Shown here: piece by piece, positions 35,799-44,268 of the stretch
How positions within the stretch are numbered: position 1 is the stretch's first letter
How the letters are laid out: each line of letters starts with the position of its first letter
NCBI RefSeq assembly: GCF_017874215.1
Contig: NZ_JAGGLB010000027.1
Coordinates: 62,001-126,000 of the forward strand
Direction: 5' to 3'
Length of the DNA stretch: 64,000 nt
Source: Paenibacillus eucommiae
Lineage (GTDB): Bacteria > Bacillota > Bacilli > Paenibacillales > NBRC-103111
Translations under genes and position numbers: made by a program
Notes under the pieces: model-generated
What the model was told of the DNA's origin: nothing
The model's input: the letters and a program-made list of their open reading frames with translations, nothing else
Database searches by the model: none

Positions 35799-35890
35799 TG
35801 CGTCAATCTTTATATATGCACCGCGCAACAGAAGTTTTTGACTTCCTTAAATGTCCCAATATCATCATTTAGGAAACAGGAGGAGTATTC

Positions 35891-36634
35891 ATGTACATCG
35901 TATCTAGGCCAAAACCGCTGTCTGATGGACAAAATCAAGCACTTGCGAAGGAAGACGCCGCTGTTTATCCACCCGGCTACCTACGGTTTTTGCGGCGATT
36001 CGGCGAAGGGACTTACAGAGGGTGGTTGAATGTCCAGTTGCCGGATACGGAGGTGCTTAAACCTTTTGCCGAGTACGGGTTATGGGAGCATGACGAAGAC
36101 AGCCCCATTACTGAGCAACAGATCGGCGAGTGTATCGTTATAGGCACAACGGTGGACGGTGATTTTCTGGCAGTGCATCCCCTGACGGCTGGGCTGCTTT
36201 GGCTACCTCGGCATGCGGAGCACGTAAAGGCGATTTCGCTGCAGGCACGGGAGCAGGAAGACGAAGGGATGTACGCCTTGGTGCTGGACGAAATATATCG
36301 TCAGGTGTATGGAATCAGTCAAGAGGAGGCCGTCTATTATGAACCGTGGACGGGCACTCGGAGCCATCTCTTTTTACGTTGGCCACAAGGGCAGGACCAG
36401 CTTTCGCTGCCCGATCTGGCCGGAATGTGCCAAGTGGATTTTCCGCCGGATTTGTCCATTGAGACTCCATATGCTTGCTTCCTGTTCTACCGGCAACTAG
36501 GTGGCTATGTACGATTGAATTATGCCTACCAGCAAGAGGTGGTCGTCTTCTATGAACAGGATGCACAACAGGCGTTTGCCGTTATGGAGCAGTGGCTCTT
36601 GTCGAAAGGGTGCGAAGCGATTTTCAGAAAATAA
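35891..36634 (+). CDS. SUKH-like (SMI1/KNR4) immunity-type protein
   Basis: 247 residues; GGAGGAG lies before the ATG. The N-terminal half has SUKH signatures (AVYPPGYLRFLRRFGEG, IGECIVIGTTVDGDFLAVHP), and the C-terminal ~100 residues form a second unassigned alpha/beta part ending in MEQWLLSKGCEAIFRK. It is the first of a run of immunity-like genes on the plus strand. The next gene starts 45 bases downstream, so the two may share an mRNA. Confidence 0.7.
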   Translation: MYIVSRPKPLSDGQNQALAKEDAAVYPPGYLRFLRRFGEGTYRGWLNVQLPDTEVLKPFAEYGLWEHDEDSPITEQQIGECIVIGTTVDGDFLAVHPLTAGLLWLPRHAEHVKAISLQAREQEDEGMYALVLDEIYRQVYGISQEEAVYYEPWTGTRSHLFLRWPQGQDQLSLPDLAGMCQVDFPPDLSIETPYACFLFYRQLGGYVRLNYAYQQEVVVFYEQDAQQAFAVMEQWLLSKGCEAIFRK

Positions 36635-36678
36635 CAGATGATCAGCGTGCTCCTTATGAGTGGGAGAGGGAGGTATGC

Positions 36679-37245
36679 ATGAAACTAGATTTTACTCTGG
36701 ATACACATGGAACGTGTGTGGGTCAATTGAGAGATGAACTGCTGCAGTTAGAGGAAGTGGCAAATACATGGAAGTTTCCGTATGATATCTTTTTTGTATT
36801 ACGTGTTTTACCTGAAAGTTATGGTCGAAAAACATCCAGACGTTTTGATAACAGGGATCATACCCTCGAATTAGATATCAGCATAAGTTATGAACAGTAT
36901 CAACGGATGTCCAAACATGAGCAACGTGAGGTATTAGGTAGTTACCTTTGTAACTATCTGTCAGAGTCAGTTGCTAAATATAAACAGCATGCAGATGAGG
37001 ACACACAAAATCAATTTTTAGCTAGGGTAAAAAATTGGATGTTGGAAAATAATTGGTTGGATGGAAAGATCAATAAAGCACGGAAACTTCTTGCGCAGAA
37101 TATGGGACTTTATGAGGTCAGCCAACAATTGCAAATGCCATTAGAAGAAATTGAGTATATCCTTCTCCGCATGAATGACTACGAGCCAACTGACGTTCAT
37201 CCTGACAACATTGTAGCAGGAAAAGCGCCGCCATATCATTTGTAG
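36679..37245 (+). CDS. Unrecognised protein in the immunity-gene run
   Basis: 188 residues from ATG 36679 (GGGAGG 5 bases upstream); a longer frame from 36592 overlaps the previous gene and is unlikely. Residues ~20-110 form alpha/beta structure (YDIFFVLRVLPESYG, HTLELDISISYEQY), and the rest is helical (LSESVAKYKQHADED...). No family was identified. Size, composition and position among SUKH and DUF4303 genes suggest an immunity protein; the function is not known. Confidence 0.55.
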   Translation: MKLDFTLDTHGTCVGQLRDELLQLEEVANTWKFPYDIFFVLRVLPESYGRKTSRRFDNRDHTLELDISISYEQYQRMSKHEQREVLGSYLCNYLSESVAKYKQHADEDTQNQFLARVKNWMLENNWLDGKINKARKLLAQNMGLYEVSQQLQMPLEEIEYILLRMNDYEPTDVHPDNIVAGKAPPYHL

Positions 37246-37307
37246 AAGGCAGGAGAGACATCCAAAACTTAGAATAATCCCATGTATAGGAAGAGAGGAT
37301 CGAACTC

Positions 37308-37766
37308 ATGTATGAGCGTTTGGAAGAAAAATTGAAAACGACTTCCGCTTTAAAATGGTTTCCTGGTCATGGTGCGGAAGAGAGCTGGATAGCGGAAGCC
37401 GAAGAGGAATTAGGATTCCGCCTGCCGCCATCTTATCGCTGGTGGCTGGTTCATTACGGTAATGCCCGGTTGAATGGCGGGAATATTCTTGCGATCACTG
37501 CTCCGGAACACAGAGAGTATTACGATGGCGACCTTCTTTACATACACAGACTGAATAAAGCAGAGGAATGGTGGGTAGGCCGGTTTCCCCACAGACTGGA
37601 CTTGTTCGTGCCGGATAGTGATGAGCTTTATTTTTTTGATACGTCTACTAGAGATAAACAGGGTGAATTTCCGATCATGTGTTATGATCTCATGAATGAT
37701 TTTATCGACGAGTATGCTTCAACGTTTGCGGAGTTTCTAGAACGGCTGATCGACGAACATTCTTAA
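37308..37766 (+). CDS. SUKH-family (SMI1/KNR4) immunity-type protein
   Basis: 152 residues with the complete SUKH core: the start helix, EAEEELGFRLPPSYRWWLVHYG, the acidic turn LFVPDSDELYFFDTS, and the C-terminal DLMNDFIDEYASTFAEFLER. It is a likely antidote to an interbacterial toxin. GAGAGG lies before the ATG. Repeat R12 begins 45 bases after its stop. Confidence 0.85.
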   Translation: MYERLEEKLKTTSALKWFPGHGAEESWIAEAEEELGFRLPPSYRWWLVHYGNARLNGGNILAITAPEHREYYDGDLLYIHRLNKAEEWWVGRFPHRLDLFVPDSDELYFFDTSTRDKQGEFPIMCYDLMNDFIDEYASTFAEFLERLIDEHS

Positions 37767-37810
37767 ATAAAAATTAATGATGAGTAGGTTGGAAGCTACG
37801 CGCTGCGGCG

Positions 37811-37847
37811 AATTTTTCGGCGATAGAACCGTTAAGCTGAACCGTAG
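37811..37847 (+). repeat. Dispersed repeat copy 12 (R12), right arm missing
   Basis: Left arm AATTTTTCGGCGATAGAACC and core GTTAAGCTGAACCGTA, then unrelated sequence. A degenerate palindrome (CGCGCTGCGGCG) precedes it. This is the last copy; none was found in the remaining 26 kb. Confidence 0.8.
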
Positions 37848-37912
37848 GTTCTACAGATTATAGGAGGATTCCTTTTAAGGCTGATCGACTAACGGAAAGG
37901 AGGGCCATTGTC

Positions 37913-38473
37913 ATGAAGCCGATGCAAGAAATAGAGACGCTGGCGATAGAGATCGCCGATGCAGCCAGAACGTCTTTTCGCGCTCTTTTTGAAAATGGCG
38001 AACGTTACTATTACTGTACGCTATACACTACTGGCGAGGGACATGCGCCAAGCATCTCTGCTTGGTCGTGGGAAGCTTTGGAGATGGAATCGGCCAGGCA
38101 AGGAGCCGAAAGTGACACACCGGGACCGACGATTGCGGAGCTCATCAAATGGTCCTACGCCGATTCGCCCTATTGTTGTTTTGGGGATGAGAACTTCGAT
38201 CACGTTAAACAACGATTTATCGAGCGTCCTTTCATTGCGGATCTTGGGAATGACGAAGGGAATCGCGAGTTTGATTTGAGGCTGAAGGCCATGGAGCTTG
38301 CGATGAAAATGCTCGATGATGAAGGCGTGTTTGCCTTGAATCAACTGCGTGAGTCAGTATGCGTCCTTGTCGAAGTCATGCCGCCGGATGAGATCAATAC
38401 CGAAATCGCCTTACGTTTAAATCGGGCGGAATCTCCGGCTATGAAAGTATGGTTGGCGGAAGCGGCGGAGTAA
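37913..38473 (+). CDS. DUF4303-family protein, probable immunity protein
   Basis: 186 residues; AAAGGAGGG lies before the ATG. DUF4303 features are FENGERYYYCTLYTTGEGHAP near the start, IKWSYADSPYCCFGDENF in the middle and a helical end. The family is often found in polymorphic-toxin immunity loci. It lies between a SUKH gene and two larger unassigned genes. Confidence 0.7.
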   Translation: MKPMQEIETLAIEIADAARTSFRALFENGERYYYCTLYTTGEGHAPSISAWSWEALEMESARQGAESDTPGPTIAELIKWSYADSPYCCFGDENFDHVKQRFIERPFIADLGNDEGNREFDLRLKAMELAMKMLDDEGVFALNQLRESVCVLVEVMPPDEINTEIALRLNRAESPAMKVWLAEAAE

Positions 38474-38541
38474 GCATCCGCTTTCGGGAACTCTGACCGT
38501 TTACTATTAGATGGGATTTTAATATGAAGGGAAAATAATGT

Positions 38542-39936
38542 ATGAACAATCTTTTCCGATTCATTCCTATTAGTCAATTAGCAGATAAATTTCCGGAAGG
38601 ATCTTGGTGGGCGAATTTTTATCAGGATTTCAGTGACGAGCAGCTTGCCGCTTATTATGAAGGGGATTTGACGCTGCCTTCTCTTAATCTGGATTGGGAG
38701 CAGCCTTTTCCGCAACAAAAAGAGGTAATCCTCATTTTTATAGATGGAAATTTTACGGTAGACAATCTCTATAATAATGAAACAGATGGTGCCATAGGAC
38801 TTATGGTGACCGGTAATATGAGTGCGAAAAATATAGCTGTAGGCGGCCAGGAAATTTATGTTTCGGGCAATCTGATGATTGAGGAAATATTGTGCGGCTC
38901 CTATAATCATGGGGAAACGATTGTTAAAGGTGATCTCAGCGCTGCGGTTTTAGTTCAGGATGACGAGTACAGCTTCAAAGTGGACGGACATAAATCGATC
39001 GCATGCTTAGTAAATGTGTGGGAGGGGGACGGCGTATTTCAGGAGCTTCCGGTGGACTTTCATGAGGTGTTGATCGATGAAGTTTTTCTGGATATGGAAG
39101 AGGAGGATGCCGAATTTTCTTTTGGCACGCTGGTGACCGTAATTAAAGAAGGGCGTTCCGCACTGAAAAAAATAAATGAATCCCCCACGAGTAAGAAAGC
39201 TGTTCATTTATATTTCACCCATAACACGATCAATGAGGAAAATATATTGAAATTGACTCAGTGTATTTTAATGCCGAATGACAAGCCATCTTTTGATTTT
39301 CAGGAGCAAGACGTTTTTTTCAAAGTTCAACTGAAGCATATTGATTCTGACGGGGATCAACGGGATCTAAGCGTTTATATGAATGATAACCGGCATCACT
39401 ACTATATTTGGCTGGAGCAAGATCATTCCATCGGTTTGTTGAGGAGAACCATAGATGAAGGGTCTGAGTGGGAGGACCTTACAGAAGAGTCTCAGGAACA
39501 ACTAGCAGGGATTAGCGATTGCTGGACGATGCTGCTGACCTGCGCTAATATGGCTGAGATTTATTTACGAAACATTGAGGTACAGTATGTGCAAGATATT
39601 CTGCAGCACTCTGTCATTCAGGAATTATATTCGGAAGCGGAGGAGAATGACGGGTTCTGGGACGGCTCCAAATGTTACAGCTTCCGTCAAGTGCATACGG
39701 ACGAGGACGGAGATCCCTTACATGGCCGGATTGAAATCAAGACTCCGGATGGAGCGTATTATTTTTATACACTGGACAATGGAACTTATGTTTCCCGGCA
39801 TTATCAGCCGCCCAATCAATATGGCAAGCAGGACATGCCCTATTTGGACCTTAGGCGTTGGGAGGCATCAGAGCGGTATTTTACAAGATTCAAACAATTT
39901 ATTGCTCAGAAAATAGAGGCAGGCGTGAATAGTTAG
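38542..39936 (+). CDS. Large protein with beta-solenoid-like N-terminus, immunity locus
   Basis: 464 residues. Residues ~60-160 have short repeated strands (FIDGNFTVDNLY, GLMVTGNMSAKNIAVG, IYVSGNLMIEEILCG, TIVKGDLSAAVLVQD) that look like a bactofilin-like right-handed beta solenoid. The rest is mixed alpha/beta and acidic. Similar polymer-like modules occur in toxin-immunity loci, but no named family was identified. It has no signal peptide. Confidence 0.55.
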   Translation: MNNLFRFIPISQLADKFPEGSWWANFYQDFSDEQLAAYYEGDLTLPSLNLDWEQPFPQQKEVILIFIDGNFTVDNLYNNETDGAIGLMVTGNMSAKNIAVGGQEIYVSGNLMIEEILCGSYNHGETIVKGDLSAAVLVQDDEYSFKVDGHKSIACLVNVWEGDGVFQELPVDFHEVLIDEVFLDMEEEDAEFSFGTLVTVIKEGRSALKKINESPTSKKAVHLYFTHNTINEENILKLTQCILMPNDKPSFDFQEQDVFFKVQLKHIDSDGDQRDLSVYMNDNRHHYYIWLEQDHSIGLLRRTIDEGSEWEDLTEESQEQLAGISDCWTMLLTCANMAEIYLRNIEVQYVQDILQHSVIQELYSEAEENDGFWDGSKCYSFRQVHTDEDGDPLHGRIEIKTPDGAYYFYTLDNGTYVSRHYQPPNQYGKQDMPYLDLRRWEASERYFTRFKQFIAQKIEAGVNS

Positions 39937-39977
39937 GTCTGATGACCTGATATGGTGTAGAAGAAAGGAAGATAGAA

Positions 39978-41186
39978 ATGCCAAATGATAACCAAGCTCG
40001 TCCACCTGCTGGTTCTGTTAGTGAAGTTGGTCGTTATTCCATCGACCTGACAGGTCCTCGCAGTCATACTCTTGTCATTCAGCCCGGTGTGGGCAGTCTA
40101 TCCATTGGACCATCGCAATTGGGGAAGAAGGCAGACCTTCATGTCGCGCCTGATGCGCACATCGATTGGACCGTATTCGATGCCTTTGCCACGCCGGCGG
40201 GCTCGCCCTGGCCGCGATTTCTGCATTATACAGGTAGTGACCAAGGCTTCTTTGACTGGGCGCAGAAACGTCTCATTGAAGAGATGAGGTGGACTCCGAT
40301 CCTGTCTGCAGACACGGTGGCGGACGCCAGTCAGTCCAATTTGCATGGCTTGTATATCGAGTTGGACCCGTCCGAGGGGTCTCTGAGCCTGAAGCTTCCG
40401 AAGCGGCATTTCCGCATGAGTGTGTCCGGCGATCTATCACGCTTCTCGGCCACAGGCGATATGCCATCTTCTCTGACACTAGCGCCGCGCACCGGCCGAC
40501 GCAAGGATGATACTCCTTTCTTGCTGCCCGACCTGGGTGAGCTGCACCAGGTAACGAGCCTGACGCTACAGAACACGCCGCTGGGACAGCCCATCTCGCT
40601 GGAGTGTCTAAAGCGGTTCCCAAACCTTAACTCACTGAGTTTGTGGGGAAACTTCTGCGACCTGGACTTATTGGCTCATCATGCCCAGTTAACGAATCTG
40701 GAGCTGCGCTTCATGCCTGATCTGGGGGACTTGCCGGCCCTGAACGAGTGGCCATTGCTTGACAGATTTATCGCCTACAATGTGGAAGAGATCGCTGGCA
40801 AGCGTCTAAAAAAGCAAATGAAAACACGCGCTGAAACCCGCCCTTGGACCGACCATGTTTCGGTGAGCCAATTACGAAAGCCTGAGTGGTGGACGACCGA
40901 GTTCGGCCGCCCGTTCTCGTCCTGGCCTAAACGTCTGGCCAAGCTGGCTAATGAAGCTTACAACGTTGCGCAGGCAACCTTGTCCGAGGCCCGCAGCTTT
41001 GCCGAAGCCGAGGCAGCCATCACCGCTTTCACCGTGCGCTTCAACAACCTCAAAGGCGTCGAAACCACCGAACGAGAAGACCTTGGTGAAGCGGTATGGC
41101 AACTCAGCCAGTCTGACCACCTGATTGGCCAGCCTATAGCTGAGGAGATGGCTCAACGCTGGTTCGATGCAGCGCGCGATTACTGA
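39978..41186 (+). CDS. Leucine-rich-repeat-like protein at the end of the immunity run
   Basis: 402 residues. The middle (~185-275) has leucine-rich repeat-like turns (LHQVTSLTLQNTPLGQPISL, FPNLNSLSLWGNFCDLDLL, LTNLELRFMPDLGDLPAL). The N-terminus is beta-rich, and the C-terminal ~100 residues are helical with ETTEREDLGEAVWQL. The gene is somewhat GC-richer than its neighbours. No family was recognised. It starts 42 bases after the preceding gene, so they are likely co-transcribed. Confidence 0.55.
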   Translation: MPNDNQARPPAGSVSEVGRYSIDLTGPRSHTLVIQPGVGSLSIGPSQLGKKADLHVAPDAHIDWTVFDAFATPAGSPWPRFLHYTGSDQGFFDWAQKRLIEEMRWTPILSADTVADASQSNLHGLYIELDPSEGSLSLKLPKRHFRMSVSGDLSRFSATGDMPSSLTLAPRTGRRKDDTPFLLPDLGELHQVTSLTLQNTPLGQPISLECLKRFPNLNSLSLWGNFCDLDLLAHHAQLTNLELRFMPDLGDLPALNEWPLLDRFIAYNVEEIAGKRLKKQMKTRAETRPWTDHVSVSQLRKPEWWTTEFGRPFSSWPKRLAKLANEAYNVAQATLSEARSFAEAEAAITAFTVRFNNLKGVETTEREDLGEAVWQLSQSDHLIGQPIAEEMAQRWFDAARDY

Positions 41187-41374
41187 ATGAAATGAGAGTC
41201 GAATTAATGGTGAGTTTAATAAGTTGGTGTCATTACTTATGTATTCCAAAAAAACTTAGAAAGCAGTTGTCGTAGAGACTCCTCTGTGGTGGCTCCTTTT
41301 CTGATAAGACAACAAGAGCAGAGGCGGTAACGATTCTAATGAAGATGATCGCTCAAAAGATTAACAGATAATAG

Positions 41375-41490
41375 GGCATCTGATATGCTCCCCTTTAAGT
41401 AGACAGGTGAAATCATTAAACCTGCTATCTAAAGGGGAGTTTTTCTGTTGGCCAAAAAATGAATATACCGGGAAGTAGTTCCTAATATAT
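41375..41490 (+). mobile_element. Left-end relic of an IS3-family (IS150-like) insertion sequence
   Basis: TGATATGCTCCCCTTTAAGT matches the usual IS150-type end. It is followed by the hairpin CTCCCCTTTA (41388-41397) with TAAAGGGGAG (41430-41439), then TTTTTCTG and TTGGCCAAAAAATGAATATA. The last part is the start of OrfA (MAKKNEYTGK) with bases missing. The transposase genes are gone. Confidence 0.5.
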
Positions 41491-41564
41491 TTCAGATATT
41501 AGTATTAAAATGCTTACCGAGTGGAAATAATTGAATCGTATACCTGTCGTAGGAGGCTCGGCCC

Positions 41565-43055
41565 TTGTTGGATCATACCCCATCACATTCTGACAGTCCC
41601 TTATATAAAGATAGCGAGTTTGATGCTTTTGTCTCTCAACTGGTAAATGCCATCGGGAATCCACCCGACTTAGTTTATCATACGTTAGTGCTGCGCCCAG
41701 GTATTCTAGGGAGTTATTTATTCATCGAGACGTTAGTGGACAAAAATAAAATTGAAGATAACGTTCTTAAATTTTTTTCGGAATGCCGATTCCTCGACGA
41801 TTCAGAAAGCATGACGGATCTAATGGAAACGTTGAAGAGCAGAATCCCTATTGCTTCGACTTCAACGGTCTTCGATTTGGGCTCCTGTGCGCAAGGGCTT
41901 TTGAAGGGAATGTGCCTGCTCGTCATTCCCGGGGCTGATTATGTGCTTATGCTGGATGTAGCAAGCTTTCATCATCGTCCGGTAGCGGAGCCCAAAACGG
42001 AAACGACTGTACAGGGACCGCACGAGGCATTTAATGAGGACCTTATAACTAGTATCGGCCTGGTACGTAAAAGAATCGTCACTTCAGACTTGCGATTCGA
42101 GCAAATGATGATCGGTAAATCCACCGAAACGAAAGTGTGGATTTGCTATATTCAAGATCTCGCGCCGGACGAAATCCTTAATGAATTCCGCACCAGGATT
42201 CGTGCAATAGAGACGGACAGCATCTTGGACAGCACTTATATAGAAGAGTGGATCCAGGATAAAATATTCACGCCTTTTCCGACGCTTATGAAAACAGAGC
42301 GGCCCGATGTTATGGTTTCTCACCTGTTGGAGGGACGTGTTGCGGTATTGGTGGATGGCAGTCCGTACTCGCTGATCGGCCCCGTCACTTTTATGCAATA
42401 TTTTACTTCGCCGGAAGACTATTATCAACGAGCGGACATCGCCACTTTTTTGCTCTGGATCCGATTTCTCGCTTATTTGCTCGCCGTATTCGTCCCTGCC
42501 CTTTACGTTGCCGTTTCCTTATTTCATCACTCCCTGCTACCTCCTACGCTTCTTGTCAGTTTATCGGCTCAGAGGGAAGGGGTGCCTTTCCCCTCCTATG
42601 TGGAGGCGTTTTTGATGATGATGCTTTTTGAATTGCTGCGTGAAGCCGGCCTGCGTATGCCGCGGATTTCCGGTCAAGCGATTGCAATCGTCGGGGCGCT
42701 TGTGCTGGGGGAAGCGGCAGTTCAGGCAGGGCTCGTTTCGGCGGCGACGGTTATCGTGGTAGCCGTTACCGCAATCACGAATTTTGTCACCCCGTTCTAC
42801 AACTTTGGGATATCGCAGAGATTTCTGCAATATGCGTACATGATATTGGCTGGATTTACGGGATTGTTCGGCATATTATGCGGCGTTCTGTTTACCGTCA
42901 TACATCTTGCCTCTCTCAAGTCGTTCGGTGTTCCTTATCTGGCTCCGATAGCGCCGACATTTCTGTCCGATTGGAAGGATGTTATCATACGCGTGCCGCG
43001 ACCATGGATGAAATCGTTGCCCCGCATGAACAACCCAAAACGTAAGAAAAGGTGA
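41565..43055 (+). CDS. gerA: Spore germination protein, GerA family (germinant receptor A subunit)
   Basis: 496 residues starting at TTG 41565 (AGGAGG 8 bases upstream). The soluble N-terminal half has DFHHRPVAEP-type and RTRIRAIETDSILDSTYIEE segments. At least five membrane segments follow (for example LLWIRFLAYLLAVFVPALYV), with PFPSYVEAFLMMMLFELLRE and the cytoplasmic tail RMNNPKRKKR. It forms the ion-channel-like subunit of an inner spore membrane germinant receptor. It is followed by C- and B-subunit genes with a 4-base stop/GTG overlap, a clear operon. The nutrient recognised is not known. Confidence 0.92.
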   Translation: MLDHTPSHSDSPLYKDSEFDAFVSQLVNAIGNPPDLVYHTLVLRPGILGSYLFIETLVDKNKIEDNVLKFFSECRFLDDSESMTDLMETLKSRIPIASTSTVFDLGSCAQGLLKGMCLLVIPGADYVLMLDVASFHHRPVAEPKTETTVQGPHEAFNEDLITSIGLVRKRIVTSDLRFEQMMIGKSTETKVWICYIQDLAPDEILNEFRTRIRAIETDSILDSTYIEEWIQDKIFTPFPTLMKTERPDVMVSHLLEGRVAVLVDGSPYSLIGPVTFMQYFTSPEDYYQRADIATFLLWIRFLAYLLAVFVPALYVAVSLFHHSLLPPTLLVSLSAQREGVPFPSYVEAFLMMMLFELLREAGLRMPRISGQAIAIVGALVLGEAAVQAGLVSAATVIVVAVTAITNFVTPFYNFGISQRFLQYAYMILAGFTGLFGILCGVLFTVIHLASLKSFGVPYLAPIAPTFLSDWKDVIIRVPRPWMKSLPRMNNPKRKKR

Positions 43056-43060
43056 CAAGC

Positions 43061-44251
43061 ATGAAGGGAAAACCAATCATCCAATATGGCAAGCGATTCC
43101 TTGTCGTATTATCCATCTTATGCTGCAGTTTTTTGACAGGTTGCTGGGATTTAGTAGAAGTCAATCGGCTCGCCATCATCAACTTTGTCGGTTTGGACAG
43201 GAACCCTGACAACGGGAAATTTACCGTTTACTATCAAGTCATTAATCCTGCAGGGGTAGCGGCGCAAAAAACGTCAGGCATCAATTCCCCCATCTACACG
43301 TATCGGATCGAAGCAAACACATCAGCTGGCGCTACCGACAAAATGTCCGACATCATTCCAAGGCAGCCTTTCTTCGATCATTATCAGGCGATGATTGTGA
43401 CCGAAAGGACTGCGAGAGCAGGCATGAAGGAAATACTGGAATTCTTGGAGAAACAACCGGACAGGCGCGCTACTGTCTACCTGTTCGTCACCAATGATCC
43501 GCTCCCTGATATCATGAAAACCTATATTCCGTTGGAACGATTGCCCGGCCGAGCCGTTCGCTCTATCACTGAAAGCGAATCCAAGCAATCCGGTCGCGTA
43601 GGCAAACAGACGCGGGTTAAAGATTTAGTCGAAAATATGGAAAGCGCCACGGTTACCGTCCTGCCCCTTATCCGTTTATCCGGCAAAGCGATGCCAACTA
43701 CCGGCCGATATGAAGAAATCGATGCCAATCAGGGGAATATCGTCCTGCAAGGTGGCGCCGTTTTCAAACAGGATCGGATGGTAGGAAAATTAACATTGGC
43801 TGAAATGCCCTGGTTCTATTTGTTAAACGGGCAGATCGGGGTTTTCTACCAAACGCTCATTGTAGATAAGGCACATGTTGGTGTCCGGGTGACAAAAACT
43901 TTGGTCCGCAAACAACTGTCCATGATTTCCGGAAGCCCCACTCTGAAAATCAATATCGAATCGAAGCTTCGAATTGTCGAAAATACGCAAGATGAGAAAT
44001 TAACCGTTCAAAACTTGGAAGAAATCAAAGCGCAGTACAACCGGCACATATCGGAAAAAGCCTACGAGTTCTATGAGGAAGCGAAGCGAAACGAATGGGA
44101 TCTGCTCGGAATCGAGCAGCAAATCATGCGCAAACGAGGAGACCAATGGAAGGAAGCGAAAAAGGACAAGGATATATGGCAGCAAACGGAACTTGATCTC
44201 ACCGTAAATTGCACAATCGAGACGTTCGGCCTTACAATCGATCCGTATTAA
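43061..44251 (+). CDS. gerC: Germinant receptor lipoprotein, Ger(x)C family
   Basis: 397 residues from ATG 43061; a GTG at 43052 overlaps the gerA stop. A lipobox LTGC gives the modified cysteine near residue 28 and the sequence continues WDLVEVNRLAIINFVGLD, typical of Ger(x)C. The rest has the family's three-domain alpha/beta pattern and ends with IGIEQ...KKDKDIWQQ. It is anchored on the outer side of the inner spore membrane and needed for receptor function. Confidence 0.92.
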   Translation: MKGKPIIQYGKRFLVVLSILCCSFLTGCWDLVEVNRLAIINFVGLDRNPDNGKFTVYYQVINPAGVAAQKTSGINSPIYTYRIEANTSAGATDKMSDIIPRQPFFDHYQAMIVTERTARAGMKEILEFLEKQPDRRATVYLFVTNDPLPDIMKTYIPLERLPGRAVRSITESESKQSGRVGKQTRVKDLVENMESATVTVLPLIRLSGKAMPTTGRYEEIDANQGNIVLQGGAVFKQDRMVGKLTLAEMPWFYLLNGQIGVFYQTLIVDKAHVGVRVTKTLVRKQLSMISGSPTLKINIESKLRIVENTQDEKLTVQNLEEIKAQYNRHISEKAYEFYEEAKRNEWDLLGIEQQIMRKRGDQWKEAKKDKDIWQQTELDLTVNCTIETFGLTIDPY

Positions 44252-44268
44252 AGAGAAGAGGAACTAGC

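Noticed and set aside
3493-37847. Repeats as true integron attC sites
   Set aside because: GTTAAGC fits the GTTRRRY core, but it lies in the middle of the repeat and no matching RYYYAAC partner closes the other end; no IntI-type integrase was seen. Kept only as an analogy.
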